This document shows positions 19,231-29,930 of a stretch of DNA of 43,495 nt, piece by piece. Positions within the stretch are counted from its first letter, which is position 1, and each line of letters starts with the position of its first letter. The notes below the pieces were generated by a model, which ran no database searches, was not told the DNA's origin, and worked only from the letters and a program-made list of their open reading frames with translations. The position numbers and the translations under genes were made by a program. This stretch comes from Candidatus Thiosymbion sp. (lineage in GTDB: Bacteria; Pseudomonadota; Gammaproteobacteria; Chromatiales; Chromatiaceae), in the NCBI GenBank assembly GCA_018435665.1, contig JAHDND010000009.1, forward strand, positions 1-43,495. Direction: 5' to 3'.

Positions 19231-19247
19231 TTCGGGATCTACCCGAA
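19231..19247. repeat. inverted repeat after glnD
   Basis: A perfect 6-base stem TTCGGG/CCCGAA with loop ATCTA lies 37 bases after the glnD stop. No T-run follows on either strand, so an intrinsic terminator is not supported. The rest of the 182-base gap before the next gene contains an AT-rich patch (about 19297-19329) with a CATAAT hexamer but no matching -35. Confidence 0.35.
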
Positions 19248-19375
19248 AAGCGTGACGATGCAGGTCAATTGATCCAGGGCAAGGCAGGCGCGGGAGAATT
19301 TCTGTACATAATGAAATATTGATAAACAGGACCCAGGCGGTATCGGGTCCAGCCCGTCACTGAACAGGACCTGGG

Positions 19376-19903
19376 ATGCTGAGCGGCGACCGCGATCAGG
19401 CTTTTCGTTCCCTCTGCCATGGGTGCCTGCTGGGGTGTCTGTGGGTGCCCTTGGCCGCTGGCGCCCAGGCCCCACCCCCCGGCCCGCCGGGCTTGGGTGA
19501 GGAGGCCACCCCCGCGCCGACCGCCCCGGCCGCGCTGGCGGACCCTGCCGCCGACCGTTGGCTGGAAGCGGTGCGTGCCCAACGCCAGGCCTGGGAGGAG
19601 CGCCGCCGCGCTTCCCAAGAGGCCCTGGATGCCCGCCGACGTCAGCTTGACACCCACCAGGAGGCCCGCCAGCAGGAGCACCTGCGCCGCCGCGAGGCCC
19701 TGCGGGAACATGTAGAACGGGACCGGGAGCACTTCCTCAACCAGGGGCCCTGGCAAGCACCCCCGCCTGCCGCCAATCCTGCCCCTCCCAGTCACCCCGC
19801 GAGTCCCGAGGCACCGCCCCCCCGCACAACCGGCGGGGAAGCCCCCCTCGCCTACCCCCCCCTGCCCGGTTGGAACAACCGCTGGTATTACCAGGGATAC
19901 TGA
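19376..19903 (+). CDS. secreted coiled-coil/proline-rich protein, function unknown
   Basis: I do not recognise this 175-residue protein. Residues 1-30 look like a signal peptide (basic/polar start, hydrophobic segment with two Cys, end near AAGAQA). An Ala/Pro-rich spacer follows. Residues about 60-125 form a highly charged Arg/Glu/Gln helix of coiled-coil type (for example RREALREHVERDREHF). A second Pro-rich spacer comes next, and the protein ends in an aromatic tail, GWNNRWYYQGY. AGGA lies 8 bases before ATG 19376. The gene is convergent with bioA, with only four bases between stops. The layout suggests a periplasmic or envelope-associated structural protein; this is inference. Confidence 0.72.
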   Translation: MLSGDRDQAFRSLCHGCLLGCLWVPLAAGAQAPPPGPPGLGEEATPAPTAPAALADPAADRWLEAVRAQRQAWEERRRASQEALDARRRQLDTHQEARQQEHLRRREALREHVERDREHFLNQGPWQAPPPAANPAPPSHPASPEAPPPRTTGGEAPLAYPPLPGWNNRWYYQGY

Positions 19904-19907
19904 GACT

Positions 19908-21200
19908 TCAGTCCCCGGCCCATTCGTCGAGCACCGCGACGGTGGCGGCGCAGAGTCGCGCCAGATCCCGCGCCTCGATCACAAAGGGGGGCATCAGGTA
20001 CAGCAATCGGCCAAAGGGGCGCAGCCAGACCCCCCGCTCCACCAGGCGGCGTTGGAGGTCGCGCATGACCACCGGCCGCTCCAGTTCCACCACGCCAATG
20101 GCCCCCAGGACCCGGACCTCCGCGACCCCGGTCAGCCCCCGACAGGGGGCCAGACCGGCCTCGAGACCGGCCTGGATGTCACGCACCTCCCCCGCCCAGT
20201 CCCGGGCCAGGAGCAGGTCGATGCTGGCGTTGGCCACGGCGCAGGCCAGGGGATTGCCCATGAAGGTCGGTCCATGCATGAAGACCCCCGGTGTTCCCGA
20301 GGAGATGGTCGCCGCCACCTCCCGGCTGGCCAGGGTGGCGGCCAGGGTCAGGTAGCCCCCGGTGAGGGCCTTGCCCAGGGTCATGATGTCCGGGCTGATC
20401 CCGGCGTGTTCACAGGCGAAGAACCGGCCGCTACGGCCAAAGCCGGTGGCGATCTCGTCTGCAATGAGCAGCACCCCCGCGGCGTCGCACAACTCCCGCA
20501 CCCGCCGCAGATAATCCGCGCTGTAAAACCGCATGCCGCCGGCCCCCTGGACGATCGGCTCCAGGATCACCGCCGCCAGTTCCCGCCGATGCTCCCAGAG
20601 CAGGTCCGCGAAGCCGGCGATGTCCTCGTCCCGGCAGGGCGCGCCGAAAGGGCAGGCCGGGGCCGGGGCGAAGAGCTGCCGGGGCAGGGCCTGGGCGAAG
20701 AGGTGGTGCATGCCGGTGACGGGGTCGCACACCGACATGGCGCCGAAGGTGTCGCCATGGTAGCCGGACCTTAGGGCCAGCAGACGGTGACGACCCGGCT
20801 CCCCCCGGGCCTGGTGGTACTGGAGGGCCATCTTGATGGCCACCTCCACCGACACCGAGCCGGAATCGCAGAGGAAGACGTGCTGGAGCGGGGCCGGGGT
20901 CAGGGCCACCAGGCGCTCGATCAGCCCCACCGCAGGTTCGTGGGTCAGGCCCCCGAACATGACATGGGCCATGGCCTCCAACTGGTCCCGCAGGGCCTGA
21001 TTGAGCACCGGATGGTTGTAACCATGGATGGCGCACCACCAGGAGGACATGCCATCGATGAGTTCCCGCCCATCCATGAGCTCCAGCCGGCAGCCCCGCG
21101 CCGCGCGCACCGGATAGACGGGGTCCTGGTTCAGGGTCGAGGTGTAAGGATGCCAGGCATGAGCCCGGTCGATGGCCAGCAGTTCCGCCACGCCGCGCAC
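19908..21200 (-). CDS. bioA: adenosylmethionine-8-amino-7-oxononanoate aminotransferase
   Basis: BioA makes 7,8-diaminopelargonate in biotin synthesis using SAM as amino donor and PLP as cofactor. The 430-residue protein has [13 protein letters not shown] (substrate site), [34 protein letters not shown], the PLP Asp in [15 protein letters not shown] (D248) and the Schiff-base Lys in [10 protein letters not shown] (K277). The start is GTG 21200, with GAAGGGG about seven bases upstream; another in-frame GTG lies at 21191. No other bio gene is in the window. The upstream region holds a tandem pair of the 62-bp repeat, ending 16 bases before the start codon. Confidence 0.95.
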   Translation of the reverse strand: MRGVAELLAIDRAHAWHPYTSTLNQDPVYPVRAARGCRLELMDGRELIDGMSSWWCAIHGYNHPVLNQALRDQLEAMAHVMFGGLTHEPAVGLIERLVALTPAPLQHVFLCDSGSVSVEVAIKMALQYHQARGEPGRHRLLALRSGYHGDTFGAMSVCDPVTGMHHLFAQALPRQLFAPAPACPFGAPCRDEDIAGFADLLWEHRRELAAVILEPIVQGAGGMRFYSADYLRRVRELCDAAGVLLIADEIATGFGRSGRFFACEHAGISPDIMTLGKALTGGYLTLAATLASREVAATISSGTPGVFMHGPTFMGNPLACAVANASIDLLLARDWAGEVRDIQAGLEAGLAPCRGLTGVAEVRVLGAIGVVELERPVVMRDLQRRLVERGVWLRPFGRLLYLMPPFVIEARDLARLCAATVAVLDEWAGD

Positions 21201-21216
21201 GAGCTAGCCCCTTCGC

Positions 21217-21278
21217 GTGAAAGGCACGTGAAAGTCTTTCAATATCAGTGGCGTGGCGCGTCCACTCATGTCAGCTAG
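21217..21278 (+). repeat. 62-bp dispersed repeat, copy 1
   Basis: Full-length copy starting GTGAAAGGCACG, with core TGGCGCG and tail CATGTCAGCTAG. It is 74% identical without gaps to copy 2, which follows one base later. It contains the palindrome TGAAAGTCTTTCA and a stem AGTGG/CCACT. It lies 16 bases upstream of the bioA start codon, so it is transcribed in the bioA leader in reverse orientation. Confidence 0.8.
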
Positions 21279-21279
21279 G

Positions 21280-21341
21280 GTGAAAGGCACGGCAAGATAT
21301 TTAACCCTCAGTGGAATGGCGCGCCACCTCATGACAGTTAG
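21280..21341 (+). repeat. 62-bp dispersed repeat, copy 2
   Basis: Full-length copy in direct tandem with copy 1 (63-bp period). Head GTGAAAGGCACGGCAA, core ATGGCGCGCCACCTC, tail ATGACAGTTAG. Identity to copy 4, 18 kb away on the other strand, is 47 of 62 without gaps. It ends 8 bases before the stop codon of the 92-residue gene. Confidence 0.85.
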
Positions 21342-21349
21342 CCTGGGGA

Positions 21350-21628
21350 TCAGTGGGGTTTGCGGCCTTTGGTCAGGCCGGCGATGGGGACCACCTGGGC
21401 CGTCGGGGGCTCATCGGTGTAGAAGGGCTTTTCGGTGATCCGCCCCTGCGCGTCAGCCAGCTCCCGTTCCCGGGCGGCGATCAGGGCCAGGCACTGGCGG
21501 ACGTCCTCAATGGTCGCCGCCGACAGGGGGTGCTTCAAGCCGGGCGGTGGCGTGACATCCTTGATGATGGCCGTCAGGGTCTTGCGCATGGCCACCAGGA
21601 TCTGTTGTTCCTTGGTCAAATCTTGCAT
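21350..21628 (-). CDS. small soluble protein, function unknown
   Basis: A 92-residue product starting MQDLTKEQQILVAMRKTL and ending KGRKPH. ATG 21628 is supported by GGAG seven bases upstream; an in-frame start 13 codons earlier would extend into the partial repeat. The protein is mostly helical and charged, with no signal peptide or membrane segment. It has a central PPPGLKHPLSAATIEDVR and a conserved-looking ALIAARERELADAQGR helix. I do not recognise a named family. It lies in the ligA/bioA interval on the same strand, and copies of the 62-bp repeat flank it on both sides. Confidence 0.75.
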   Translation of the reverse strand: MQDLTKEQQILVAMRKTLTAIIKDVTPPPGLKHPLSAATIEDVRQCLALIAARERELADAQGRITEKPFYTDEPPTAQVVPIAGLTKGRKPH

Positions 21629-21651
21629 GAAAGGCTCCGGTTGCGGTTGGC

Positions 21652-21681
21652 GTGAAAGACATGGCAATGGCTTTCATTTTC
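21652..21681 (+). repeat. 62-bp dispersed repeat, half copy 3
   Basis: Only the first 30 bases of the repeat are present (GTGAAAGACATGGCAATGGC and on to TTTTC). They match copy 4 at 26 of 30 positions; similarity then stops, 4 bases before the ligA stop codon. It lies in the 57-base ligA/small-gene spacer. Confidence 0.65.
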
Positions 21682-21685
21682 AAAG

Positions 21686-24849
<3,164 letters not shown>

Positions 24850-25048
24850 AGGCAGGTGGGGCCAGGGGTTGGAGTGGAAAATCAAGGGAAAGTATAACCG
24901 GTATCGGTCCGGGCCATAGCACCGGGGGGCAGGCAGCCTCCCGCCTGACGCCCCGCGCCGCCACCGGCTGCCGAAACCGAAGGGCGAGGTCGATAATAAA
25001 GCCGTAAGATGCTGGTCATCGCCCCCCTGCCACCCCGCCCCCGTCACG

Positions 25049-27355
25049 ATGCCTGAATTCTTCGCCACCGCCCCCCGGCACCTGGAATCCCTGCTGGCCG
25101 ACGAATTGCTGGCCCTCGGCCTGGCGGGGGTCAAGGAGGGCCGGGGCGGCGCCCGCTTCGCCGGGTCCCTGGCGGACGCCTACCGCGCCTGTCTCTGGTC
25201 GCGGGTAGCCAACCGGGTCCTCCTGCCCCTGGTCTGCTTCCCCGCCGGGGACAGTGACAGCCTCTACGCCGGGGCCACGGCCGTCCCCTGGGAGGAACAC
25301 CTGTCCCCCCGGGGCAGCTTCGTCGTCCAGTTCGACGGCACCTCCAGCGGCATCAGTCACAGCCAATTCGGCGCCCTGCGGGTCAAGGATGCCCTCGTCG
25401 ACCGCTTTCGTACCCGCTGCGGGGAGCGACCCACCGTCGACCGGGTGACGCCGGACCTGCGCGTCCAGGCTTATCTGCACCAGGACCAGGTGACCCTGAG
25501 CCTGGACCTCTCCGGTGACTCCCTGCATCTGCGCGGCTATCGCCGTCTGGGCAGCGCGGCGCCCCTCAAGGAGAACCTCGCCGCCGCCATCCTGCTGCGC
25601 GCCGGCTGGCCGGAACTGGCCGCGGCGGGGGCCGCCCTGCTCGACCCCCTCTGTGGCTCCGGCACCCTCTGCCTCGAAGGGGCGCTGATCGCCGCCGACA
25701 TCGCCCCTGGCCTGGGCCATCGCCACTGGGGCCTGACCGGCTGGCTGTGCCATGAGCCCGACACCTGGGAGACCCTGCTGGCGGAGGCCCGGGAACGGCG
25801 GGCCCTGGGTCTGGCCCGGCTGGCCGCCGGGGGGGTGCGGATCCGCGGCTATGACCGGGACCCGGCGGTGATCCGCGCCGCCAACGACAACCTGGCCCGC
25901 GCCGGCCTGACCGGCCAGGTCCGCTTCGAGTGCCGGGAGTTGCGGGAGGCCGCGCCAGGCCACGCCGACGACCGTGGGCTGGTGGTGGCCAATCCCCCCT
26001 ATGGCGAGCGCCTGGGGGAGGCGGCGGAACTGCCAGCCCTCTACGCCCTGCTGGGTCAGGTCCTGCGGGAGCGCTTCCGCGGCTGGCGGGCCGCGATCCT
26101 CACCGGCAACCCGGAACTGGGCCACGCCCTGGGGCTGCGGGCGGAGGGCTACCACAGTCTCTACAACGGCCCCCTCCCCTGCCGGCTGCTGCACTTCGCG
26201 GTACGGGAGGAGAACTTCGTCTCCGACCAGCCCCGCCCCCTGCCCCCGGCCCAGCGCGGCCCCGGGGCGGAGATGCTCGCCAATCGGCTACGCAAGAATC
26301 TGAAAGGCCTCGATAAATGGCGCCAGCGCGAGGGGGTGGACTGTTACCGGCTCTACGACGCCGACCTGCCCGAGTACAACCTCGCCCTGGACCTCTACAC
26401 CACCCTGGACGGCGAACGCATCGCCAACGTTCAGGAATACGAGGCCCCCGCCAGCATCGACCCGCGGGACGCCCGCCGCCGGCTACGGGAGGCCCTGGGG
26501 GTCATCCCCGAGGTGCTGGGGATCGCCAGCGAGCGCCTCTTCCTGCGTGTCCGCCGCCGGCAGCGCGGCAAGGACCAGTACGAACGCCTTGACAGCCAGC
26601 GCCATTTCTTCCAGGTCCAGGAGCAGGGCCTGCGGTTTCTGGTCAATTTTGCGGACTATCTCGACACCGGGCTCTTTCTGGACCACCGCCTGGTCCGCCG
26701 CCTGATCGGCGAACTGGCGGCGGGCCAGCACTTCCTTAACCTCTTCGGCTACACCGGCACCGCCAGCGTCCACGCCGCCGCCGGGGGCGCCCTGAGCACC
26801 ACCACGGTGGACCTGTCCCGCACCTACCTGGACTGGGCGGGCCGCAACCTGGCCCTCAATGGCTTCAGCGGCGGGCGACATGAACTCATCCAGGCCGACT
26901 GCCTGACCTGGCCCCGGGAGGTCGCGGGCCAGCGGCGCTGGGGCCTGATCCTTCTCGACCCCCCCAGTTTCTCCACCTCCAAGCGCATGACCGGCACCCT
27001 GGACATCCAGCGCGACCAGGCGCGGCTGATCGGGGACGCCCTGCGGCTCCTGGAACCCGGCGGCATCCTGATCTTTTCCAACAACCTGCGCCGGTTCCGC
27101 CTGGATCGGGAGGCCCTGGCGGCGGCCCTGGGGACGAGGCGCGAGGGGAACGTCTGGCCCTCGGCGCCCGGCAGGAGGCCCGGCGGGTCAAATAGGCCAG
27201 ATGGGTCAAATGGATCGAATGGGCCAGAGGGTTCCGATGGGCGCGATGAGTTGGCCAGGCTGGAGATTCGCGACCTCACCGCCGCCACCCTGCCCAGGGA
27301 CTTCGCCCGCAACCCCCGCATCCATAACGTCTGGCGGCTTCAGTTCCAGCCCTGA
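25049..27355 (+). CDS. rlmKL: bifunctional 23S rRNA guanine methyltransferase RlmKL
   Basis: RlmKL makes m2G2445 (N-terminal half) and m7G2069 (C-terminal half) in 23S rRNA. The 768-residue protein has a THUMP domain (about 45-150). The first Rossmann methyltransferase shows LLDPLCGSGTLCLEGALIA and catalytic NPPYGERLG. The second shows FLNLFGYTGTASVHAA and LILLDPPSFSTSKRM. Near residues 705-735 it carries a Gly/Ser/Asn/Asp-rich insertion encoded by 9-bp repeats. ATG 25049 (MPEFFATAPRHLESLLADEL) fits the family. It is divergent from zipA; a GATAAT hexamer in the gap could be its -10 box. Confidence 0.96.
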   Translation: MPEFFATAPRHLESLLADELLALGLAGVKEGRGGARFAGSLADAYRACLWSRVANRVLLPLVCFPAGDSDSLYAGATAVPWEEHLSPRGSFVVQFDGTSSGISHSQFGALRVKDALVDRFRTRCGERPTVDRVTPDLRVQAYLHQDQVTLSLDLSGDSLHLRGYRRLGSAAPLKENLAAAILLRAGWPELAAAGAALLDPLCGSGTLCLEGALIAADIAPGLGHRHWGLTGWLCHEPDTWETLLAEARERRALGLARLAAGGVRIRGYDRDPAVIRAANDNLARAGLTGQVRFECRELREAAPGHADDRGLVVANPPYGERLGEAAELPALYALLGQVLRERFRGWRAAILTGNPELGHALGLRAEGYHSLYNGPLPCRLLHFAVREENFVSDQPRPLPPAQRGPGAEMLANRLRKNLKGLDKWRQREGVDCYRLYDADLPEYNLALDLYTTLDGERIANVQEYEAPASIDPRDARRRLREALGVIPEVLGIASERLFLRVRRRQRGKDQYERLDSQRHFFQVQEQGLRFLVNFADYLDTGLFLDHRLVRRLIGELAAGQHFLNLFGYTGTASVHAAAGGALSTTTVDLSRTYLDWAGRNLALNGFSGGRHELIQADCLTWPREVAGQRRWGLILLDPPSFSTSKRMTGTLDIQRDQARLIGDALRLLEPGGILIFSNNLRRFRLDREALAAALGTRREGNVWPSAPGRRPGGSNRPDGSNGSNGPEGSDGRDELARLEIRDLTAATLPRDFARNPRIHNVWRLQFQP
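27187..27252 (+). repeat. 9-bp imperfect repeats inside rlmKL
   Basis: In-frame units related to GGGTCAAAT and GGGCCAGAT encode a Ser-Asn-Gly-Pro-Asp-rich insertion near the RlmKL C-terminus, in an AT-richer patch than the surrounding gene. The period matches the repeats in ligA and ftsK. Confidence 0.6.
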
Positions 27356-27421
27356 GAGCTTGGGGAATACCGTTTGTACCAGCGATAGACGTGCTATCTC
27401 CTTGTTATTGAAGATATCAAG

Positions 27422-27443
27422 AACCCTGATCAGGAGTTTTTTT
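27422..27443 (+). terminator. probable weak terminator after rlmKL
   Basis: AACCCTG pairs imperfectly with CAGGAGTT (one bulged A) and is followed immediately by a run of seven T on the plus strand, 67 bases after the rlmKL stop. The stem is short, so termination may be partial. Confidence 0.45.
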
Positions 27444-27467
27444 CACGGCATCTGAACGGGGGCCGGC

Positions 27468-28124
27468 TCAGGGCAGGAGATTGCGCTCCAGCCAGTCCCG
27501 GAGTTCCTCGAAGGCATGGACGCAATCGACGGGTTCATGCCGCAGCAGGCGCTCCAGACCATGGACGCCATAGGCCACGGCCAGGGCGGCCACGCCAGCG
27601 TTGCGGGCCATCTCCATGTCGTATTCCGTATCCCCGATCATCAGGGTCTCGGACCGGTGCGCCCCCAGCTCATCCATGACCTGGAGCAGCATCTCCGGGT
27701 GTGGCTTGGAGAAGGTCTCGTCGGCGCAGCGGGTCGCATGAAAGTGACCACGCAGCCCGGTACTGGCCAGGGCGGATTCCAATCCACGCCGGCTCTTGCC
27801 GGTGGCCACCGCCAGCAGCAGGCCCCGTTGATTGAGGTCTTCGATGAGTTCACGGGCGCCGGGAAACAGGCTGGAACTTTCATTTCCACCGAGAAAGTGG
27901 AAACGGTAGCGATCCACCAGTTCCCGCCGTTGGACCACACTGCCATCCGGCCAGAGCATGGTCATGGCCTCCTCCAGGCCGAGCCCGATCACCTCACGGG
28001 CGACCTCGCGGGGGGGCGGCATCTCGCCGAGATCGGCAAAGGCGGATTGGATGCAGGCCACGATGCGGGCCTCGGAGTCCATGAGGGTTCCGTCCCAATC
28101 GAAGACTAGCAGTTTGAAGGACAT
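27468..28124 (-). CDS. HAD-superfamily hydrolase, phosphoglycolate-phosphatase-like
   Basis: A 218-residue HAD subfamily IA phosphatase. The nucleophile motif is VFDWDGTLMDS (D9, D11), followed by a helical cap (about 15-85), motif II VATGKSR, the Lys of motif III in FSKPHPEM and motif IV MIGDTEYDMEMA. The substrate cannot be told from sequence; Gph-like activity on phosphoglycolate or another small phosphate ester is likely. Next to rluC and rne it corresponds to the HAD gene found beside rluC in Pseudomonas. ATG 28124. A perfect TATAAT lies about 175 bases upstream. Confidence 0.9.
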   Translation of the reverse strand: MSFKLLVFDWDGTLMDSEARIVACIQSAFADLGEMPPPREVAREVIGLGLEEAMTMLWPDGSVVQRRELVDRYRFHFLGGNESSSLFPGARELIEDLNQRGLLLAVATGKSRRGLESALASTGLRGHFHATRCADETFSKPHPEMLLQVMDELGAHRSETLMIGDTEYDMEMARNAGVAALAVAYGVHGLERLLRHEPVDCVHAFEELRDWLERNLLP

Positions 28125-28296
28125 GGCACCTGGAGAATGGCTAACGGGCGATGGCCGGGGGAATGACCTGACTTAAGCAAGAAACATGCACGGCAGCGAC
28201 GGAGGGGGAGTGGGACGCGGGGCCTGAACAAGGCATCGGGTAGGGTTCACGCCAGACCGGGACCGGAATGACATCAGTATCTTATTGAATTGGATA

Positions 28297-28302
28297 ATTA
28301 TA
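28297..28302 (-). promoter_or_regulatory. -10 box upstream of the HAD gene
   Basis: A perfect TATAAT on the minus strand sits in an AT-rich stretch (about 28275-28305) within the 242-base gap between rluC and the HAD gene. No good -35 is present at 16-18 bases. If used, the HAD message has a leader of about 165 bases and need not depend on read-through from rluC. A stem GCCAGG/CCTGGC at 28318-28337 lies just upstream. Confidence 0.4.
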
Positions 28303-28366
28303 TACCGACAGGGATCTGCCAGGGACCGAGTCCTGGCTGACTTAATTCCCTGACAGACGCTATACC

Positions 28367-29344
28367 TTACTCCTTCTTTGCCATTTCCTCCAGCCTTGCC
28401 AGCAGGGCCTGGAGTTCCGGGGGAAGGGGGGCCTGAAGCCGCAGGGGCCTGGAGAGATGCGCGGGCTGGAGACTCAGGTCGGCGGCATGGAGGAAGAGCC
28501 GCCGCAGCCCCAGCGGACGCAGGGCCTGGTTGACGCCCTCGTCGCCGTACTTCTCGTCGCCGGCCAGGGGCGCGCCCAGGTGGGCGGCATGGACCCGGAT
28601 CTGATGGGTGCGGCCGGTCAGCAGGCGGGCCTCGACCAGTTCCAGCCCCCCCTGGGGCCCCGGATAGCCCCGTAAGCGGCGGAAACGGGTGCGCGATGGC
28701 TTTCCCGCGGCCGGGTCGACCCGGACCACCCGTTCCCCGCTCTTGAGGGTGTTTTTCAGCAGCGGGGCATCCACCGTCAGCTCGGCGCGGGGCAAGGGCC
28801 GGGTCAGGAGGGCCAGATAGCGCTTCTCGACGGCCTGATCGCGGATCAGCCGATGCAGGTCGCGCAAAGTGCTGGACCTTTTGGCCAGGAGCAGGCAGCC
28901 GGAGGTGTCGCGGTCGAGGCGGTGAACCAGTTCCAGTTCCATGCCCGGGCGGAGCTGACGCATGGCCTCGATCAGCCCAAAGCTGAGGCCGCTCCCCCCA
29001 TGGACCGCCAGCCCGGCGGGCTTGTCGATGGCCAGCAGGCGTTCGTCCTCGTAGAGGATGGCCGCCTCCAGGCCCCGCAGCAGGGCGGAGGGGGCCAGGC
29101 CCGGTTCCCGCGGCTCGGCGAGCCTCACGGGGGGGATGCGCACCAGGTCCCCGGCCTGCAACCGGTAGTCCGACCGGACCCGCCCCTTGTTGACCCGCAC
29201 CTCGCCGCCGCGCAGGATGCGGTAGACATGACTGCGGGGAACGCCCTTGAGGCGCGCCAGGAGGAAATTGTCGATCCGCTGGCCCACCGCCGCCGCCGGC
29301 ACGGGGACAAGCTGGACGCTTGGACTCGGGGCCTCACCGGGCAT
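28367..29344 (-). CDS. rluC: 23S rRNA pseudouridine synthase RluC
   Basis: RluC isomerises U955, U2504 and U2580 of 23S rRNA (E. coli numbering). The 325-residue product has an N-terminal S4 RNA-binding domain (about 20-70; IDNFLLARLKGVPRSHVYRI, VRVNKGRV) and the RsuA/RluA catalytic domain with HRLDRDTSG. The catalytic Asp is D144, the same number as in E. coli. LLTGRTHQIRVHAAHLG follows. RluC rather than RluD is supported by its divergent position beside rne, the usual gammaproteobacterial arrangement. ATG 29344. Confidence 0.94.
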   Translation of the reverse strand: MPGEAPSPSVQLVPVPAAAVGQRIDNFLLARLKGVPRSHVYRILRGGEVRVNKGRVRSDYRLQAGDLVRIPPVRLAEPREPGLAPSALLRGLEAAILYEDERLLAIDKPAGLAVHGGSGLSFGLIEAMRQLRPGMELELVHRLDRDTSGCLLLAKRSSTLRDLHRLIRDQAVEKRYLALLTRPLPRAELTVDAPLLKNTLKSGERVVRVDPAAGKPSRTRFRRLRGYPGPQGGLELVEARLLTGRTHQIRVHAAHLGAPLAGDEKYGDEGVNQALRPLGLRRLFLHAADLSLQPAHLSRPLRLQAPLPPELQALLARLEEMAKKE

Positions 29345-29930
29345 GGTCGGTCGGGGGATGAGTCGGGGGATGACCCGGGGCGGGGAAATGTTGCTGCATG
29401 GCCTTGATTCGATTGCCGCGATCAGGGTTCGCTGTTAACATTAACAACTTGCGCTTCCCCGGTGCCGCGGGCCCGGCTGGAGGATGCAAGTGATGATTTT
29501 TCGGGCGATTTTTCGAGCCGCCCTCCGTTCCAGTCCCACGGCGCCCCGACACACTTCCTCGTCGGTCTGGCCCCTTGCGCTTGACAGCGGCGTCCCTATC
29601 CTCCAGCGGCCGCGGATTGTACACCGAGACGGCCCGACGCATCGCGGCGGTCCCGATTCCCACCGGATCAGCCGCCAGCCGATGACCTAATCGCCCCGGT
29701 CCAGCGCCCTGGCCCCTCGTGGCAGCGCGGGACCCTTGCGCGCGGTGCCCGAAGGACACCGCGAAATGAGGTTTTACGCGCGCCTGTCCGCGCCGCCTCC
29801 CCGCCCACCCTTTGCAGGGCCAGGTCCCAGGAGGCGCAGCCGGATGCCGTGACCGCCAGTGCGCCCCTCGGGGTGGCAACCGGCCGGCGCGGCCCCGGGT
29901 TGGCCGGCGCGCCCGGTTACGAGACAACGA
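29345..29930 (+). promoter_or_regulatory. rluC-rne divergent region and rne leader
   Basis: No protein gene is seen in these 586 bases. A GTTAACATTAAC inverted motif lies near 29433-29444. A TTGACA hexamer is at 29581-29586, without a well-spaced -10. A strong hairpin with 7-base arms CGCGGTG/CACCGCG and a nine-base loop is at 29741-29763. In E. coli the long rne 5' leader folds into hairpins through which RNase E represses its own synthesis. The length and the strong hairpin here fit that pattern, but the equivalence is inferred. Confidence 0.45.

Noticed and set aside
19231..19247. Intrinsic terminator of glnD
   Set aside because: The stem is good but followed by AAGCG rather than T residues on the plus strand, and no T-run follows on the minus strand.
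21217..21278. BirA-type operator upstream of bioA
   Set aside because: The TGAAAGTCTTTCA palindrome belongs to the dispersed repeat and lacks the TTGTAAAC/GTTTACAA half-sites of the biotin operator.
21217..21341. CRISPR array suggested by two tandem repeats
   Set aside because: The two units abut with a one-base gap, there are no unique spacers, divergence between units is 26% and no cas genes are present.
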